The notes under the pieces are model-generated. The model made no database searches, was not told the DNA's origin, and saw nothing but the letters and a program-made list of their open reading frames with translations. A DNA stretch of 64,000 bases from Sparassis latifolia. Lineage: Eukaryota; Basidiomycota; Agaricomycetes; Polyporales; Sparassidaceae. Position numbers and translations under genes: made by a program. The stretch spans positions 1,798,001 to 1,862,000 of the forward strand of contig CM031557.1 in NCBI GenBank assembly GCA_018466975.1. Direction: 5' to 3'. Shown in pieces: positions 54,798 to 64,000 of the stretch (the first letter of the stretch is position 1; each line of letters begins with the position of its first letter).

Positions 54798-55936
54798 TAG
54801 GAATATAGCAAATAGATATGCTGAGAATTTGGGGTGAAAATTAGTGCGACAACAAGATACAGGATGAGAAGGAGGATGAGAATGAGGAAGTTGTTCGACG
54901 GAGAAAGACAGCTTAGGACTCGGAAGCGCTCGCCGCGTGCGTCACCAGAAACTATCACGTGCTGCGCACACGCGTCCGTGACCTTTCGTCACTTGTGACG
55001 TGTGACAGCCACTTATCCCATTTCGAGTCAAGTAGGGGCACCTCGAACTGATTCTTTGGAGAGAAATTGTTGGAGGATTGAAACCCGAGTCACTTCTATG
55101 TACTAGATCGCAGGTGCTCCATCCTTCGGAAGTACCGACGCGACCAATATCCGTGTTCTAGTGCAGCCTGTCTTACAACTGGATGCGAAGTGATGATCTG
55201 CACACATGCTTATCTGTTGCGCATGAACAGCACCATCCCTGAAGTGGAGACTCGCAGGTTCCACTGTTCCGCATATTCTGCGGAAGTTCATGCAAAAAAA
55301 ACTGGTATAACTTACCAGATTCGAGTTGTGGAGATTATGCTTCTGCAATACTTCTGAGGTTGGTCCTCACTCTTTGTATGCATCACTAGCTCTCTAGGAT
55401 GTGACGGAGCTCCTCCCCAAATCTTTGACGAGGTTCAACATTACTATGGCATTGCCGACACGGTCCAGACGAAAAAAGCGACGCCGCCGCAAACTTCGAG
55501 GGAATTTAGCACGCTGCTCGACGTTTCCAAGCTTAGGCGAGTTTTGTGAGACTGTCTGAATCATACAGTTCTTCGCAACAAGCCTGTACGGCTTGTAACA
55601 ATTGTCTTGGCGGTAAACACGTACTAGTATACTTGCGGTGCATTGTCAGACGCTGAAAATGGATTTGTATGCTTCTGTGATAGGCAGCTCATAGAAGGCA
55701 TGCCTCCCAATGCTGACTGCGCCATCCTGGCAGAGTAATAATCGGAGTGCGTGTAAGCACAAGCTGCTCGTACAACCAAGGCAAAAAAATGAGACTCCAT
55801 GGATGCACAGACATGGAGCGAGTAAACGTACCTCCCTGATATCCCTATCGGAGGAAAACCTGGAAAGTCAGAAGAACCAACCGTCCCAAATCGCCGTGCC
55901 ATCCTTCCCATGCGATCAAGGCATTCGACGCAGAAG
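54798..55936. other. Intergenic, between lunapark and coiled-coil gene
   Basis: About 1.1 kb. Short frames on both strands (55103-55348 minus, 55624-55911 minus) have no domain or splice support. No RNA gene seen. Confidence 0.5.
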
Positions 55937-56826
55937 TCAACCAGCTGCCTTGCGTTTTTTGAGCTCCCTATACATCCTCACGGCTCTCTCTCTCTCCTCT
56001 TCTAACATCGCCTTCTGCGCCATCGATAGCACGCCCTGCCTCAAGGTCTTCCCCTCCGCAGCCTTCCTTCCTGCTTCCTTCGCCGCAGCCACTTTCTCTG
56101 CGCCGCGTGGAAGCTTCTTAATATCTGGTGGCGCTTGGACAATGTCGTTGAGCCGCCGAGGAGCAGAGCTAGAGAGACTTTGGAAATCTTTTGGTCGCTG
56201 GTCGCGCTCTGCTGTCTGCTTCTCCTTGCCGCTAGGCACTGTCGTGGACTCCTTGCCGTCATCTTGCTCCTTCTTCGGATGAGATTTCGTTTCTGAAGGC
56301 GTTGAAGAAGACTTCTCCGCTTTCGCCACTTGCTCTTCTTTCCTCAGCTTCTTCACGCGAGCCGAGGATGCCTTCGCTGCATCGCGCATCGCTGGACGCA
56401 TCGAGTCTTCCACTCGCCTGTGCATATTAGTCAGAACGTATACTAGACACCCATGCGACCACTCACCTATTAAATTGTGCGATAGATTCCCCAGGCTGTA
56501 TCCTGATGTCCATTTTTCTATCCTGCTCTTCATGTTCTGCCCCGTTTTTCCGCTTCTTCCGTGCAGTACCCTCCCTGACGTCTTCCTCCTCTCCGATCTT
56601 TCTTTTCCGGTTCTTCTCCGCCCACTCTTTCTGCACTTTTGTAGCATTTAGCACGCGCGCAATGCTCTTTGGAATGGCTTCATTGTTGATGGAGTGCTTG
56701 GCTCCTGGAGGAAGATCTGAGCCTCTACGGCTGCTGTTAATTGGCGTTCATCGTACCCAAATAAATTACTTACGATTTTGAACGATTCTGCTCTCGAGCA
56801 GTGTGCTTAGCACGTTTATGAGGCAT
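55937..56826 (-). CDS. Basic coiled-coil protein, possibly CCDC137-like
   Basis: Lysine/arginine-rich, largely helical protein, likely nuclear or nucleolar by composition. The ATG at 56826 gives MPHKRAKHTAREQNRSK. A GTAAGT...AACAG intron leads to SDLPPGAKHSINNEAIPKSI, ARVLNATKVQKEWAEKNRKR and KIGEEEDVREGTARKKRKNG, then MDIRIQPGESIAQFNR. After a second intron comes RVEDSMRPAMRDAAKASSAR, then a long Lys/Glu/Ser-rich stretch, SSSAPRRLNDIVQAPPDIKK and LPRGAEKVAAAKEAGRKAAE. The end is an arginine-rich helix finishing ELKKRKAAG. The MPHKRAKR-like start, an IPKS...RVLNA block and the RLNDIVQAPP motif recall fungal proteins related to human CCDC137. I am not certain of that link and leave the symbol empty. 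About 255 residues; all frames are open. Confidence 0.72.
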
Positions 56827-57576
56827 GACGGACTTCGGCCGACGTGGCAGCAGCGGGAAAAAAATAGAAGCACTAAAGAGGCAGGTCGCCTGCCTGATGG
56901 AGTAATAAGTACGAGATAGATTGTCTCACCCGGACGCTCGTGCTAATATTTCTGAGCTCCGCCCTGCAGGGTGCCAAAAAATCAATGTGTGGAAGGTCAA
57001 AAAGAACAGCGCGTCTGGCCAGTGCGTTTCGGTACAGCGCATATAGTTATTGCTCTCTTCATAACACGGAGGAAATCCTATATTGAACCGTCGAAATGCA
57101 GTACGTTACAGGTGGCGGGAGCCTGATCAATTTGATTCTCTACACAGGAATTACAGTGTACATATTACCGTCTGCGATACAAGTGTTGGCACAATCGTTT
57201 TGAAAGTCTACTCTAATAGCGAGTAAACTTCTCTGCGCACAGTCTCAGTTTTGCCCTCGGCCTCGGTGTTCGTATATATAGGGAGAAATATCGTAGCCGC
57301 TAGACATCGACGATACAGGTGACGACTGACATGACTCCAGTGTCAGGTGCCGCCTGCCACTCGTACCCTCAACGAATACCAGTCGTAACTCCTCCGTAAG
57401 GGATATTCAAATACCAGGGCTTTTTGCGACGGGTTCTCCATTCTTGCGTACAGTAGGCCACTTAATAGGCAATGGTATCGCTTAAGGTAAGTGTCAGAGG
57501 AAGAATCCTGCTCTGTCGTAATTATATCATGCAAAAGGATTTCTGAAGCCAGCTAGCGCTGATCTCCCAGCCTACT
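56827..57576. other. Intergenic, 5' of coiled-coil gene and 3' of INCENP
   Basis: 750 bp with a few AT-rich tracts. No gene, RNA or repeat recognised. Confidence 0.55.
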
Positions 57577-60500
57577 TTATTGAGTTTCTTTGAAACCCAT
57601 TCTACGCGCGTACTCCTCCTCTTCCTGCTGTGTGAGCTGATCCGTGCCCGTCCAGTTCGCTGAACTGGTTCGCGCCCTGAACCGGCTCTGCCTCGTCCTG
57701 AATATCTCCTCCATCCTCAGCGGTCCAATCTTGCCGAAGATGTCGTCAGGATTCAGGGTGCTCTGCTGTTGCAGCGCATGCCTGAGCTCTGGCGACTGTG
57801 CCCACTCTGGCGGGTCGAACGTCCGCGGCCGATTTTCGTCCTCCGAGTCAGAGTATTCGCTATGAATCTCTGGCAGCTCGATGTCATTGCTCGACAAGGG
57901 CGGTGGTTGAGCGGCCTGCATCTGGGTCTTCGCCCGATTCGCCATCTGGCTTTGCACGACCTGAGAGGGCTGCTGGCTGCCGAGGTCATCGTCCTTTTGC
58001 GTTGCCGGTGCTTTGCCTTTCGCGGAGGCCTTCAGGTTGCTGGAGGATCCGGCAGTCTTAAGGTTCTTGGGTGGTTTCGCTGTGGACGAGGATGCAGCCG
58101 CTGACGAGTCCTGTGTGTGGGGGGGATGTTGCTTCAACGCTGACTTCATTGTCTTAGTGGAAGTTCCCGGAGCTGCCGCAGACGGAGGCTTCCCTGTGCG
58201 TAATGGCAGGGCGTCCTTCCTCTCTTTAGATGGAGGCTTCTTCGAATCTGGTTTCTTCTCGGTATCACCGAGTTTACGCTTCTTGGTGTTATCCTCTTCA
58301 CCCTGGTAATACGCTCAGAAGAAGACAATGGACCAGTGGAGGCTACCTACTTTCTTCGTTGTACTTCTCAAGGGTCTCTTGTCGGTATGTTCTTCGCGCT
58401 CCCTCTTGCGCCTTTCGGTTTCCACCTTGAACTTGCGATCCTCCTCAATAGCACGCGCCTTGTCTTCTTCTGCCTTTCTTTGTTGCGCGAGTTGCCGGCG
58501 ATTCTCCATCTCTTTCAACCTCGCTGTCTTCTTCTCGTTCTCTTCTTGTTGCTATACAGAAGGTCAGCGAAACCTAGTGAACCATTGGGGGAACAGGTTC
58601 GCACCTTCTTCGCAGCAACAGCAGCCAACTGCAAGCTCTTGACAGGTTCAAGCTTGGGTTTCTTGCTGCCGCCCAGCATGCTGCTCACGAACTTGCTCGC
58701 GTTACCGAAGAAGCCCATCTGAGACTGCGACGACGATGCTGATGTGCTCGATTGTTGGCTCTGGCTCCGCGCCCTCAGTGGGTCATGCTTAGGCTACGAG
58801 ACGGACAAAAGATGTCAGGTCCACGCGAGGCTAGAGAAAACAGACCGCTCTCTACCTTAACGAGACCAACTGTGGACTTTCCGGCGAGGATGATATCTTC
58901 GAGGTCAGTCTCTGGCTCCGGGACGTCCATCTCGTCAATCTCCATCGCCATGTCGGCCAACTCCTCGGCCTCAGCATTATATCCATCATCATCCACCTCG
59001 GGAACCGTCTGCGCTGGCTCTGGTTCATGTTCAGAAAACGCCTCTTGCACTTGCTCCAGGGCACGTGTGAGGTTCTGAGTCTGTAGTGGGCCAGTGTCGC
59101 CGCCCTTCTGGCTGGTGCTTCGGCTCGGGATCGTACTCCACGTGTCGTCCTTGTCGGCAGACGCGAAGCCGAACGGCGTCCACATCTGATTCGATGTGAA
59201 CTTCTCGTCGACGTGCCAGCTATCATCGTCGTCGAGCTCGTCCGTCTGGGTAGCCGCTTTCTGCTGCGACTGCGAGCGGTACTCCTCGTAGTCCGTGTCC
59301 TGCGTGGACGTCATCCATGCGGGTACGCTGTCCTCCTTGTCGAATATCACATCGGAGAATATGCTCGCCTTGCTGGACTGAGCAGAGAGGGCATGCGGAG
59401 CAGAGAATGTGGGAGGCACGCCAAGCGAAGCCGCTGGAAGACTGAACAGGCTTGACGAAGGCAGCTTGAACAAGAAGTCCTTGCTGGGCCCTGTCGCAGC
59501 AGCTGGCTTATTGTGCGACACGGCAGTGGGAAGGGCGAAGACCGGGTGTGGCACCGGCTTGCTGAAGACTGGTGGAGGCGGTGCGGTGAATATCGGTTTC
59601 TGCGGAGGAGGCGAGTTGGGAGGTGTTGTCGACATACTGCTGTCCGCGACATTGTTCACAGTAGATGGTTGAGGAACAAGCTGTGCGGCTGGTGCAAGGT
59701 GCTGCTTCCGGACCTCGTCATCAGCAGAGCTGACAAGGTCAGATATACTCAACCTTTTATCGGACTCCTTCGGCGCGGTCGCAGATTGAGGTGCTGAAGA
59801 GATGACCTTTGGTACTGAGGGTTCTTCAACGGGTACCACAGCCATCCTTGACTCCTCTGTCATGATTATTGAGTCTTCGCCTTCAATATTGTGCCTCTGA
59901 GCCACCTTTGCCTCTGCCGCGGCTCTTGCCTCCGCGAGCGCAGCAGCAGCGTTCTCCCCGAGAGATTTACCCGCGTTCTTCCCAGCGCGTGCACCGAAGC
60001 CCTCCACCGTGCGCTTGAAGCGGTCCAGCACGCCCTCCTCTTCAGCAGACCGGAGAGGCACAGTGATATCCTCAGTCGACTGAGCAGCATGCAGGGTGCG
60101 CGTGGTGCGCGTAGGAGAGGGCGGAGCTCGGAGAGGAGGGGTTTCCCTTTCACCCTTCGCAGCGATCAAGGATGGCTTCTCGACCGCGCTGTGCTCAGCC
60201 GATTCGTTGCCCTTGCCCTTTTGAATCGACGTATCCTCGATAGGCTCGGCAAGCTTAAGGACCTTGGGCAAGCGCTCGCCGTCCTCTGAACTTTTGACAT
60301 TCAAATTGGACGCAAGCGACGGTATCGACGGGCCAAGCATCTCCACGCTCTTCCGCTTGGTCCCGGTCATCATCGTCGATGTACCAGCCCCGAGTGTACT
60401 GACCCTCTTGCTCGTGACCTCCAACGCTTTTGCCTCGCGGGCTTTGACCAGCCACGAGCTGCGCTTCCCGACCACAACGCCGGTGGAGGGCGCGGGAGTT

Positions 60501-61962
60501 GTGCCTGGTCCTGGGCCCATCGAGGGCTCGCGCGTTATGCCTCTAGACTTGCGCAGCGGAGAGGGCGCTGAGAGTCCTGTGAACTGGGACAGGCTCGGCT
60601 TGCGGTTGAGCGCTTGGCCTGGGGTTTGCGCATCGTCGCGGATGGGTACAACGAGGTCGCCTGATTGGGTAGGATCTGATGTTGCATCCTCGGTAGACGC
60701 GGACGGTACAATGGGAAGCGGGGTGGCCGACGCGTGTGCATCATCTTGAACATCCTCCCGGGGCATCGGCGGCAATGGCGCTGTGGAGTACTCGGTGACT
60801 GCACTGAGTACGCGAGGTGAATCAAGGGGAATCGAATGGAAGGTCTGTGCAGAAGTTGATGCGAAGTCATCGTCCGGAGTGTGGTCGGCGATCTCAGTCG
60901 GGAGTTGCACTTGAATTTCGTTTGTGACCATATCATCGACAGGCTCTGGTTTTTCCTGATGCCTGGAGACGGCTGCTACAGGTGGTGACACGTCTATTAC
61001 TTCCTGTGAGGGAGCAGGCAAAGAAAGGCGGCTGCGTTGCTCGTCGTCCTCCGCGATGACAGACAACTCTTTAGGAACTATAGAAGGTTCCATGTAGTCG
61101 TCGACCACAAAGGCGTCCACTTGGGGCTCCGAAGCATGAAGCGGAGGCGATGATACATTCACCTGAGGAGCCATTACATGATCTTCACGTTCCATTTCAG
61201 CAGTCTCTGAGGAGTGACTGTTGGTGATCGCGAGGACTTTCTGTACCTTCCCTTTCAGTGGTTCAGTGGCATCCATCGCGTTAGATATCTCGCGCGACTG
61301 GTGATGCACAGACTCTTTCGAGGTAGCCATAGACGAAATAGCATCCTTTTGCTCCTTCGCCTGCAACAGCGCCCTGTGAAAGCTGTTGACTGGAGCACGG
61401 TCTTCCTGTGACGCGTCATCCTCCTACAACTAGTCAGACAGCACAGCTAGAGCATCGCGAGTATATAACGCACCTCTAGGGACACAGAGAAAACCGCCTT
61501 CGCCTTCATTGCTGCCGCCGTGGCCGCTCTTGTCCTCGGTGCATCCTTCTTACGGCCTGGGGTCTTGAGCAGTTCCGTGACGGACCTGACGCGCACCAAG
61601 TTGATATATGTATGCGCCTTAATCATACGAAGTGCTCACTCGGTCTTTGGCCCGGACAACACGTTTTCAAGATAGCTGTCCAGAAAGTCAAATCCGTTTT
61701 GAATTTGCTCCTCTAGAAATTGTCGACCTGGATCCCTGGCCATATTGAAGCGAATCATATTGCACCACGCTATCACACCTGCAGCTCCTGGATCAGAGTT
61801 ATCCATAACCATGTTGCCAACGCCGAGCTCAGTCAAGGGACAATGTGGTGTGGACGCGGAGAAACGGTATTCGCCGGCGGCGACGCAAGCAATTGTCAAC
61901 GCGCCTTCACGTGACCGAGAAGGTGAGTAGATCAACGACGCGTGAGACTGCGAGTCCACCAT
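57577..61962 (-). CDS. SLI15: INCENP/Sli15, chromosomal passenger complex scaffold
   Basis: Scaffold that binds and activates Aurora kinase and targets it to centromeres and the spindle midzone. The ATG at 61962 gives MVDSQSHASLIYSPSRSREG; a later in-frame ATG (MVMDNSDPGAAG) is possible. The N-terminal conserved box reads NMARDPGRQFLEEQIQNGF and DFLDSYLENVLSGPKTE, the region that binds survivin/borealin partners, followed by RSVTELLKTPGRKKDAPR. A long exon (about 58790-61430) codes a disordered Ser/Pro-rich middle. Next are a highly charged helix (ENEKKTARLKEMENRRQL and KAEEDKARAIEEDRKFKVE) and a basic linker. The C-terminal IN-box reads RTFDPPEWAQSPELRHALQQ, NPDDIFGKIGPLRMEEIF and RARTSSANWTGTDQL; the TSS triplet is the Aurora phosphorylation motif known from other species. 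It ends GFKETQ. Roughly 1,350 residues. It shares a 112-bp promoter with SNF8. Confidence 0.9.
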
Positions 61963-62074
61963 GACTTCAACTCAAGTTCAAGCGACACTTCTCCAATTTT
62001 TCATTCGCCTTGTACGCTGAGCTACCTACGCGTGGACACGTGTGAATCCTTGTTATTACCAGCACAACGACGAG
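61963..62074. promoter_or_regulatory. Divergent promoter INCENP/SNF8
   Basis: Only 112 bp separate the two opposed start codons (61962 minus, 62075 plus). No TATAAA on either strand. The interval must hold both transcription starts and 5' UTRs unless an upstream exon exists for one of the genes. Confidence 0.6.
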
Positions 62075-62830
62075 ATGCACCGTCTTGGAGGAGCAGGAAT
62101 TGCCGCTTTCGAGCGGCAGCAACAATCGCAACGGTCCTTCGCCGAGCTTTCCAACGCAATCTCTCAAGCACAAGTTGACTTACTCCATGCTCAGCTCGCA
62201 CAGTTTCGCAGTGCGCTAGCGCACTACGCCGCCTCTCACCGCGATAGCATACGGCGCGACCCCTCCTTCCGGCATGCCTTCCAGCGCATGTGCACCACCA
62301 TCGGTGTCGACCCATTAGCGGGCCCGCGCCGCGGCGGCTGGTGGGCAGAGATGCTTGGGCTCGGAGACTGGCAGTACGAGCTCGGCGTGCAGATTGTCGA
62401 CATCTGTGTCAGCACTCGCGAGCGGAACGGCGGGCTCATCGAGATGGGCGAGCTGGTGCGCTTAGTGAGCAAGCTTCGAGGAGTCGCTGGGGGCGTCATC
62501 ACGGAGGACGATGTCATCCGGAGTATCAAGACACTCAAACCTCTAGGCGCCGGATATGAGGTCTTGGATGTGGGTGACGGGAAGAAGATGGTACGGAGCG
62601 TCGTGAAGGAGCTCGACGCGGATCAAGCAGTCGTTCTAGCGATTGCGCAGGAGGAAGGCGGGCGTGTATCGGAAGGAATGCTGATCACACGGAGGGGATG
62701 GACTTATGACCGTGCAAGTGCCGCCTTGCAGAACATGCTCCTCCGCGATGGCCTGTGTTGGTTGGACGAACAAGACGAGGCCGGCGGGGTGGCTTATTGG
62801 ATACCGTCCGCAATGCACTGGGACGAATGA
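62075..62830 (+). CDS. SNF8: ESCRT-II subunit SNF8/VPS22
   Basis: Subunit of ESCRT-II, which sorts ubiquitinated cargo into multivesicular bodies on endosomes. A single exon from the ATG at 62075: MHRLGGAGIAAFERQQQSQ, then a helical region SFAELSNAISQAQVDLLHAQ, FRHAFQRMCTTIGVDPLAG, WWAEMLGLGDWQYELGVQI and VDICVSTRERNGGLIEMGEL. The winged-helix region follows: DDVIRSIKTLKPLGAGYEVL, KMVRSVVKELDADQAVVLAI and NMLLRDGLCWLDEQ, ending PSAMHWDE. The length of 251 residues matches SNF8 proteins, and the order of blocks is complete. It is unusual here in having no intron, though an untranslated upstream exon cannot be excluded. Divergent from INCENP; the two functions are unrelated. Confidence 0.94.
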   Translation: MHRLGGAGIAAFERQQQSQRSFAELSNAISQAQVDLLHAQLAQFRSALAHYAASHRDSIRRDPSFRHAFQRMCTTIGVDPLAGPRRGGWWAEMLGLGDWQYELGVQIVDICVSTRERNGGLIEMGELVRLVSKLRGVAGGVITEDDVIRSIKTLKPLGAGYEVLDVGDGKKMVRSVVKELDADQAVVLAIAQEEGGRVSEGMLITRRGWTYDRASAALQNMLLRDGLCWLDEQDEAGGVAYWIPSAMHWDE

Positions 62831-63501
62831 GATGATGTATCAGGTGTGCCTTTCCGCCTCGTCGTATCCCGCTAATCACTCATGCTTTGCATGCAGATCT
62901 TGTGCGATGTATTATTACCTACTCCTGGCGCTGTATCCTTATCTGTTCTCGCTAGACCGCTCCAAAGGTAAATTTACGGCTATCTCCTGAACGTCGTGTG
63001 TTAACGAGCGAAAGCTCGCAGATCGTTATCATATACCACCACTGTCTTGCAGATTCTGTAAGTGATTTTGGAATACTATTTCAGCGTCGGATCGGAGCTC
63101 CTCATGATCTATTTGTCGTGAAAGACGCACGTCTTGTGTAGTAAGTCTTCTTCACCAGCGCCGTAGCATGATAAACGTCATGCAGAGCACGAGGACCATC
63201 TTCTTGCGCAAGACTAATCATTCACGCAGTGTAGGACCCACTGATCTGCAATGTAATATTAATCCGTTGTGCTATGTGATCCGACGCGTGAACTCCATGC
63301 CTGAGGCGGATGGGTCACTTGCAGGATATGACAGGTCCACATACCGCAAAAAAGATCGTCTTGCATTCGCGGTCTAATATACAACAAGCAACGGCGTATA
63401 ATGGACTGACAAGGTAGCAGCGCCACTTCGAATGATGAGATTGTGCTCCTTGGCTACACCTACTACCTAGGACAAACACCACCTCGCTCGCGCAGCCAGT
63501 A
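62831..63501. other. Intergenic, SNF8 and LSM2 3' regions
   Basis: 670 bp between convergent genes, containing both 3' UTRs. The short frames here have no domain. No RNA gene recognised. Confidence 0.6.
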
Positions 63502-64000
63502 TCATCGTTTGCCCTGAGCAGCGGCCTCTGCACAACCAAACACGCATCAAAAACGCGAAGACGAACGAATATTAACCAAACCACACATACCTCTTCTTGT
63601 AGCGTCCTCTAGCAATTGCGTGTCGACGTGCTCAGCGGGCAGTTGCACATACCGCACGACGGAGCCACGGATAAAACAGTTTTTCACTGCCATCTATAAT
63701 AAGCCACACACGTATGAGTTGTCTACAGTCTGCATGCAACTCAACAAGGACACACCATGTGTGGATGCCGCGCTTCATCCAGTACCTTGATTGAGTCCAG
63801 GCGAATATTCAGAAATCTTTACAAGCCAACCTGATCATCAGCACCCACAAGCTATAGTGCCCCTCACGCCTCCTCGCGCTGGAGTGAAAGCGACTCACTG
63901 GTCAACCGACTTGAGCACCCCCGTGATCGACAAGTCATTCTTCAACTCAACCGTGACGCGCTGGTCCGTCAGCGTCTTGAACACGGAGAAGATAAGCTAC
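63502..64000 (-). CDS. LSM2: U6 snRNA-associated Sm-like protein LSM2, 5' end outside window
   Basis: Subunit of the Lsm2-8 ring that binds the U6 snRNA 3' end and of the Lsm1-7 ring in mRNA decay. Four exons are visible on the minus strand. The first, at the window edge after a TAG acceptor, reads LIFSVFKTLTDQRVTVELKN and DLSITGVLKSVDQ (Sm1 motif). The next is FLNIRLDSIKVLDEARHPHM, then MAVKNCFIRGSVVRYVQLPA (Sm2 motif) and EHVDTQLLEDATRRE. The last short exon adds AAAQGKR and TGA at 63502. Joins follow GT-AG rules and keep frame. Only the initiator exon, probably just the Met codon, is missing. The Sm2 block is nearly identical in yeast and human, so the identity is firm. Confidence 0.93.

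Noticed and set aside
1..64000. CRISPR arrays, bacterial operons, phage or toxin systems
   Set aside because: The window is intron-rich eukaryotic DNA; no regularly spaced repeats or prokaryotic gene organisation are present.

Overview
The window is nuclear DNA of a filamentous basidiomycete, most likely an Agaricomycete mushroom-former. Almost every gene is cut by several short (about 50-65 nt) GT-AG introns. Two 118-nt 5S rRNA genes of fungal type are present. Several families are typical of or expanded in basidiomycetes: DUF6533 membrane protein, DUF6699 protein, F-box protein, A-T-R adenylate-forming reductase and P450. No prokaryotic, viral or recognisable transposase gene was seen. Because the genes are spliced, exon edges below are my reading of GT/AG signals and frame continuity.

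Layout. 1-1,116: 3' part of an aldo/keto reductase (+). 3,385-5,950: SPFH/Band-7 gene A (+). 6,278-8,226: DUF6533 membrane protein (-). 10,572-13,591: GPI13/PIG-O GPI-ethanolamine-phosphate transferase (+). 14,036-15,258: DUF6699 protein (+). 15,656-16,579: a 365-bp inverted repeat, apparently perfect, each arm carrying one 5S rRNA gene. 16,742-19,686: SPFH/Band-7 gene B (-), a close paralogue of A facing it tail to tail. 20,708-23,058: cytochrome P450 (-). 25,672-26,637: exosome subunit RRP46 (+). 27,252-28,131: proline-rich PPxY protein (-). 31,179-32,242: Arg/Ser/His-rich protein (+). 37,111-38,659: HMG-box transcription factor (-). 43,164-45,638: F-box protein (-). 46,208-46,805: unknown conserved-looking protein (-). 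47,504-51,419: adenylation-thiolation-reductase enzyme (-). 53,229-54,797: lunapark ER-junction protein (-). 55,937-56,826: basic coiled-coil protein, perhaps CCDC137-like (-). 57,577-61,962: INCENP/Sli15 (-), sharing a 112-bp divergent promoter with ESCRT-II subunit SNF8/VPS22 (+, 62,075-62,830). 63,502-64,000: LSM2 (-), running off the right edge.

The two ends (1-26 kb and 43-64 kb) are gene-dense and hold conserved housekeeping functions: GPI anchor synthesis, RNA decay and splicing, chromosome segregation, endosomal sorting and ER shape. The middle (28-43 kb) is gene-poor, with low-complexity lineage-specific proteins and long stretches where I see no convincing gene. There is no operon or obvious biosynthetic cluster; the A-T-R reductase and the P450 are about 24 kb apart and separated by unrelated genes.

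The most unusual items are the 5S-bearing inverted repeat, the convergent pair of SPFH paralogues, and a set of apparent single-base losses that break otherwise good reading frames in three or four genes. The shared direction of these losses suggests a systematic assembly error at least as much as real pseudogenisation.
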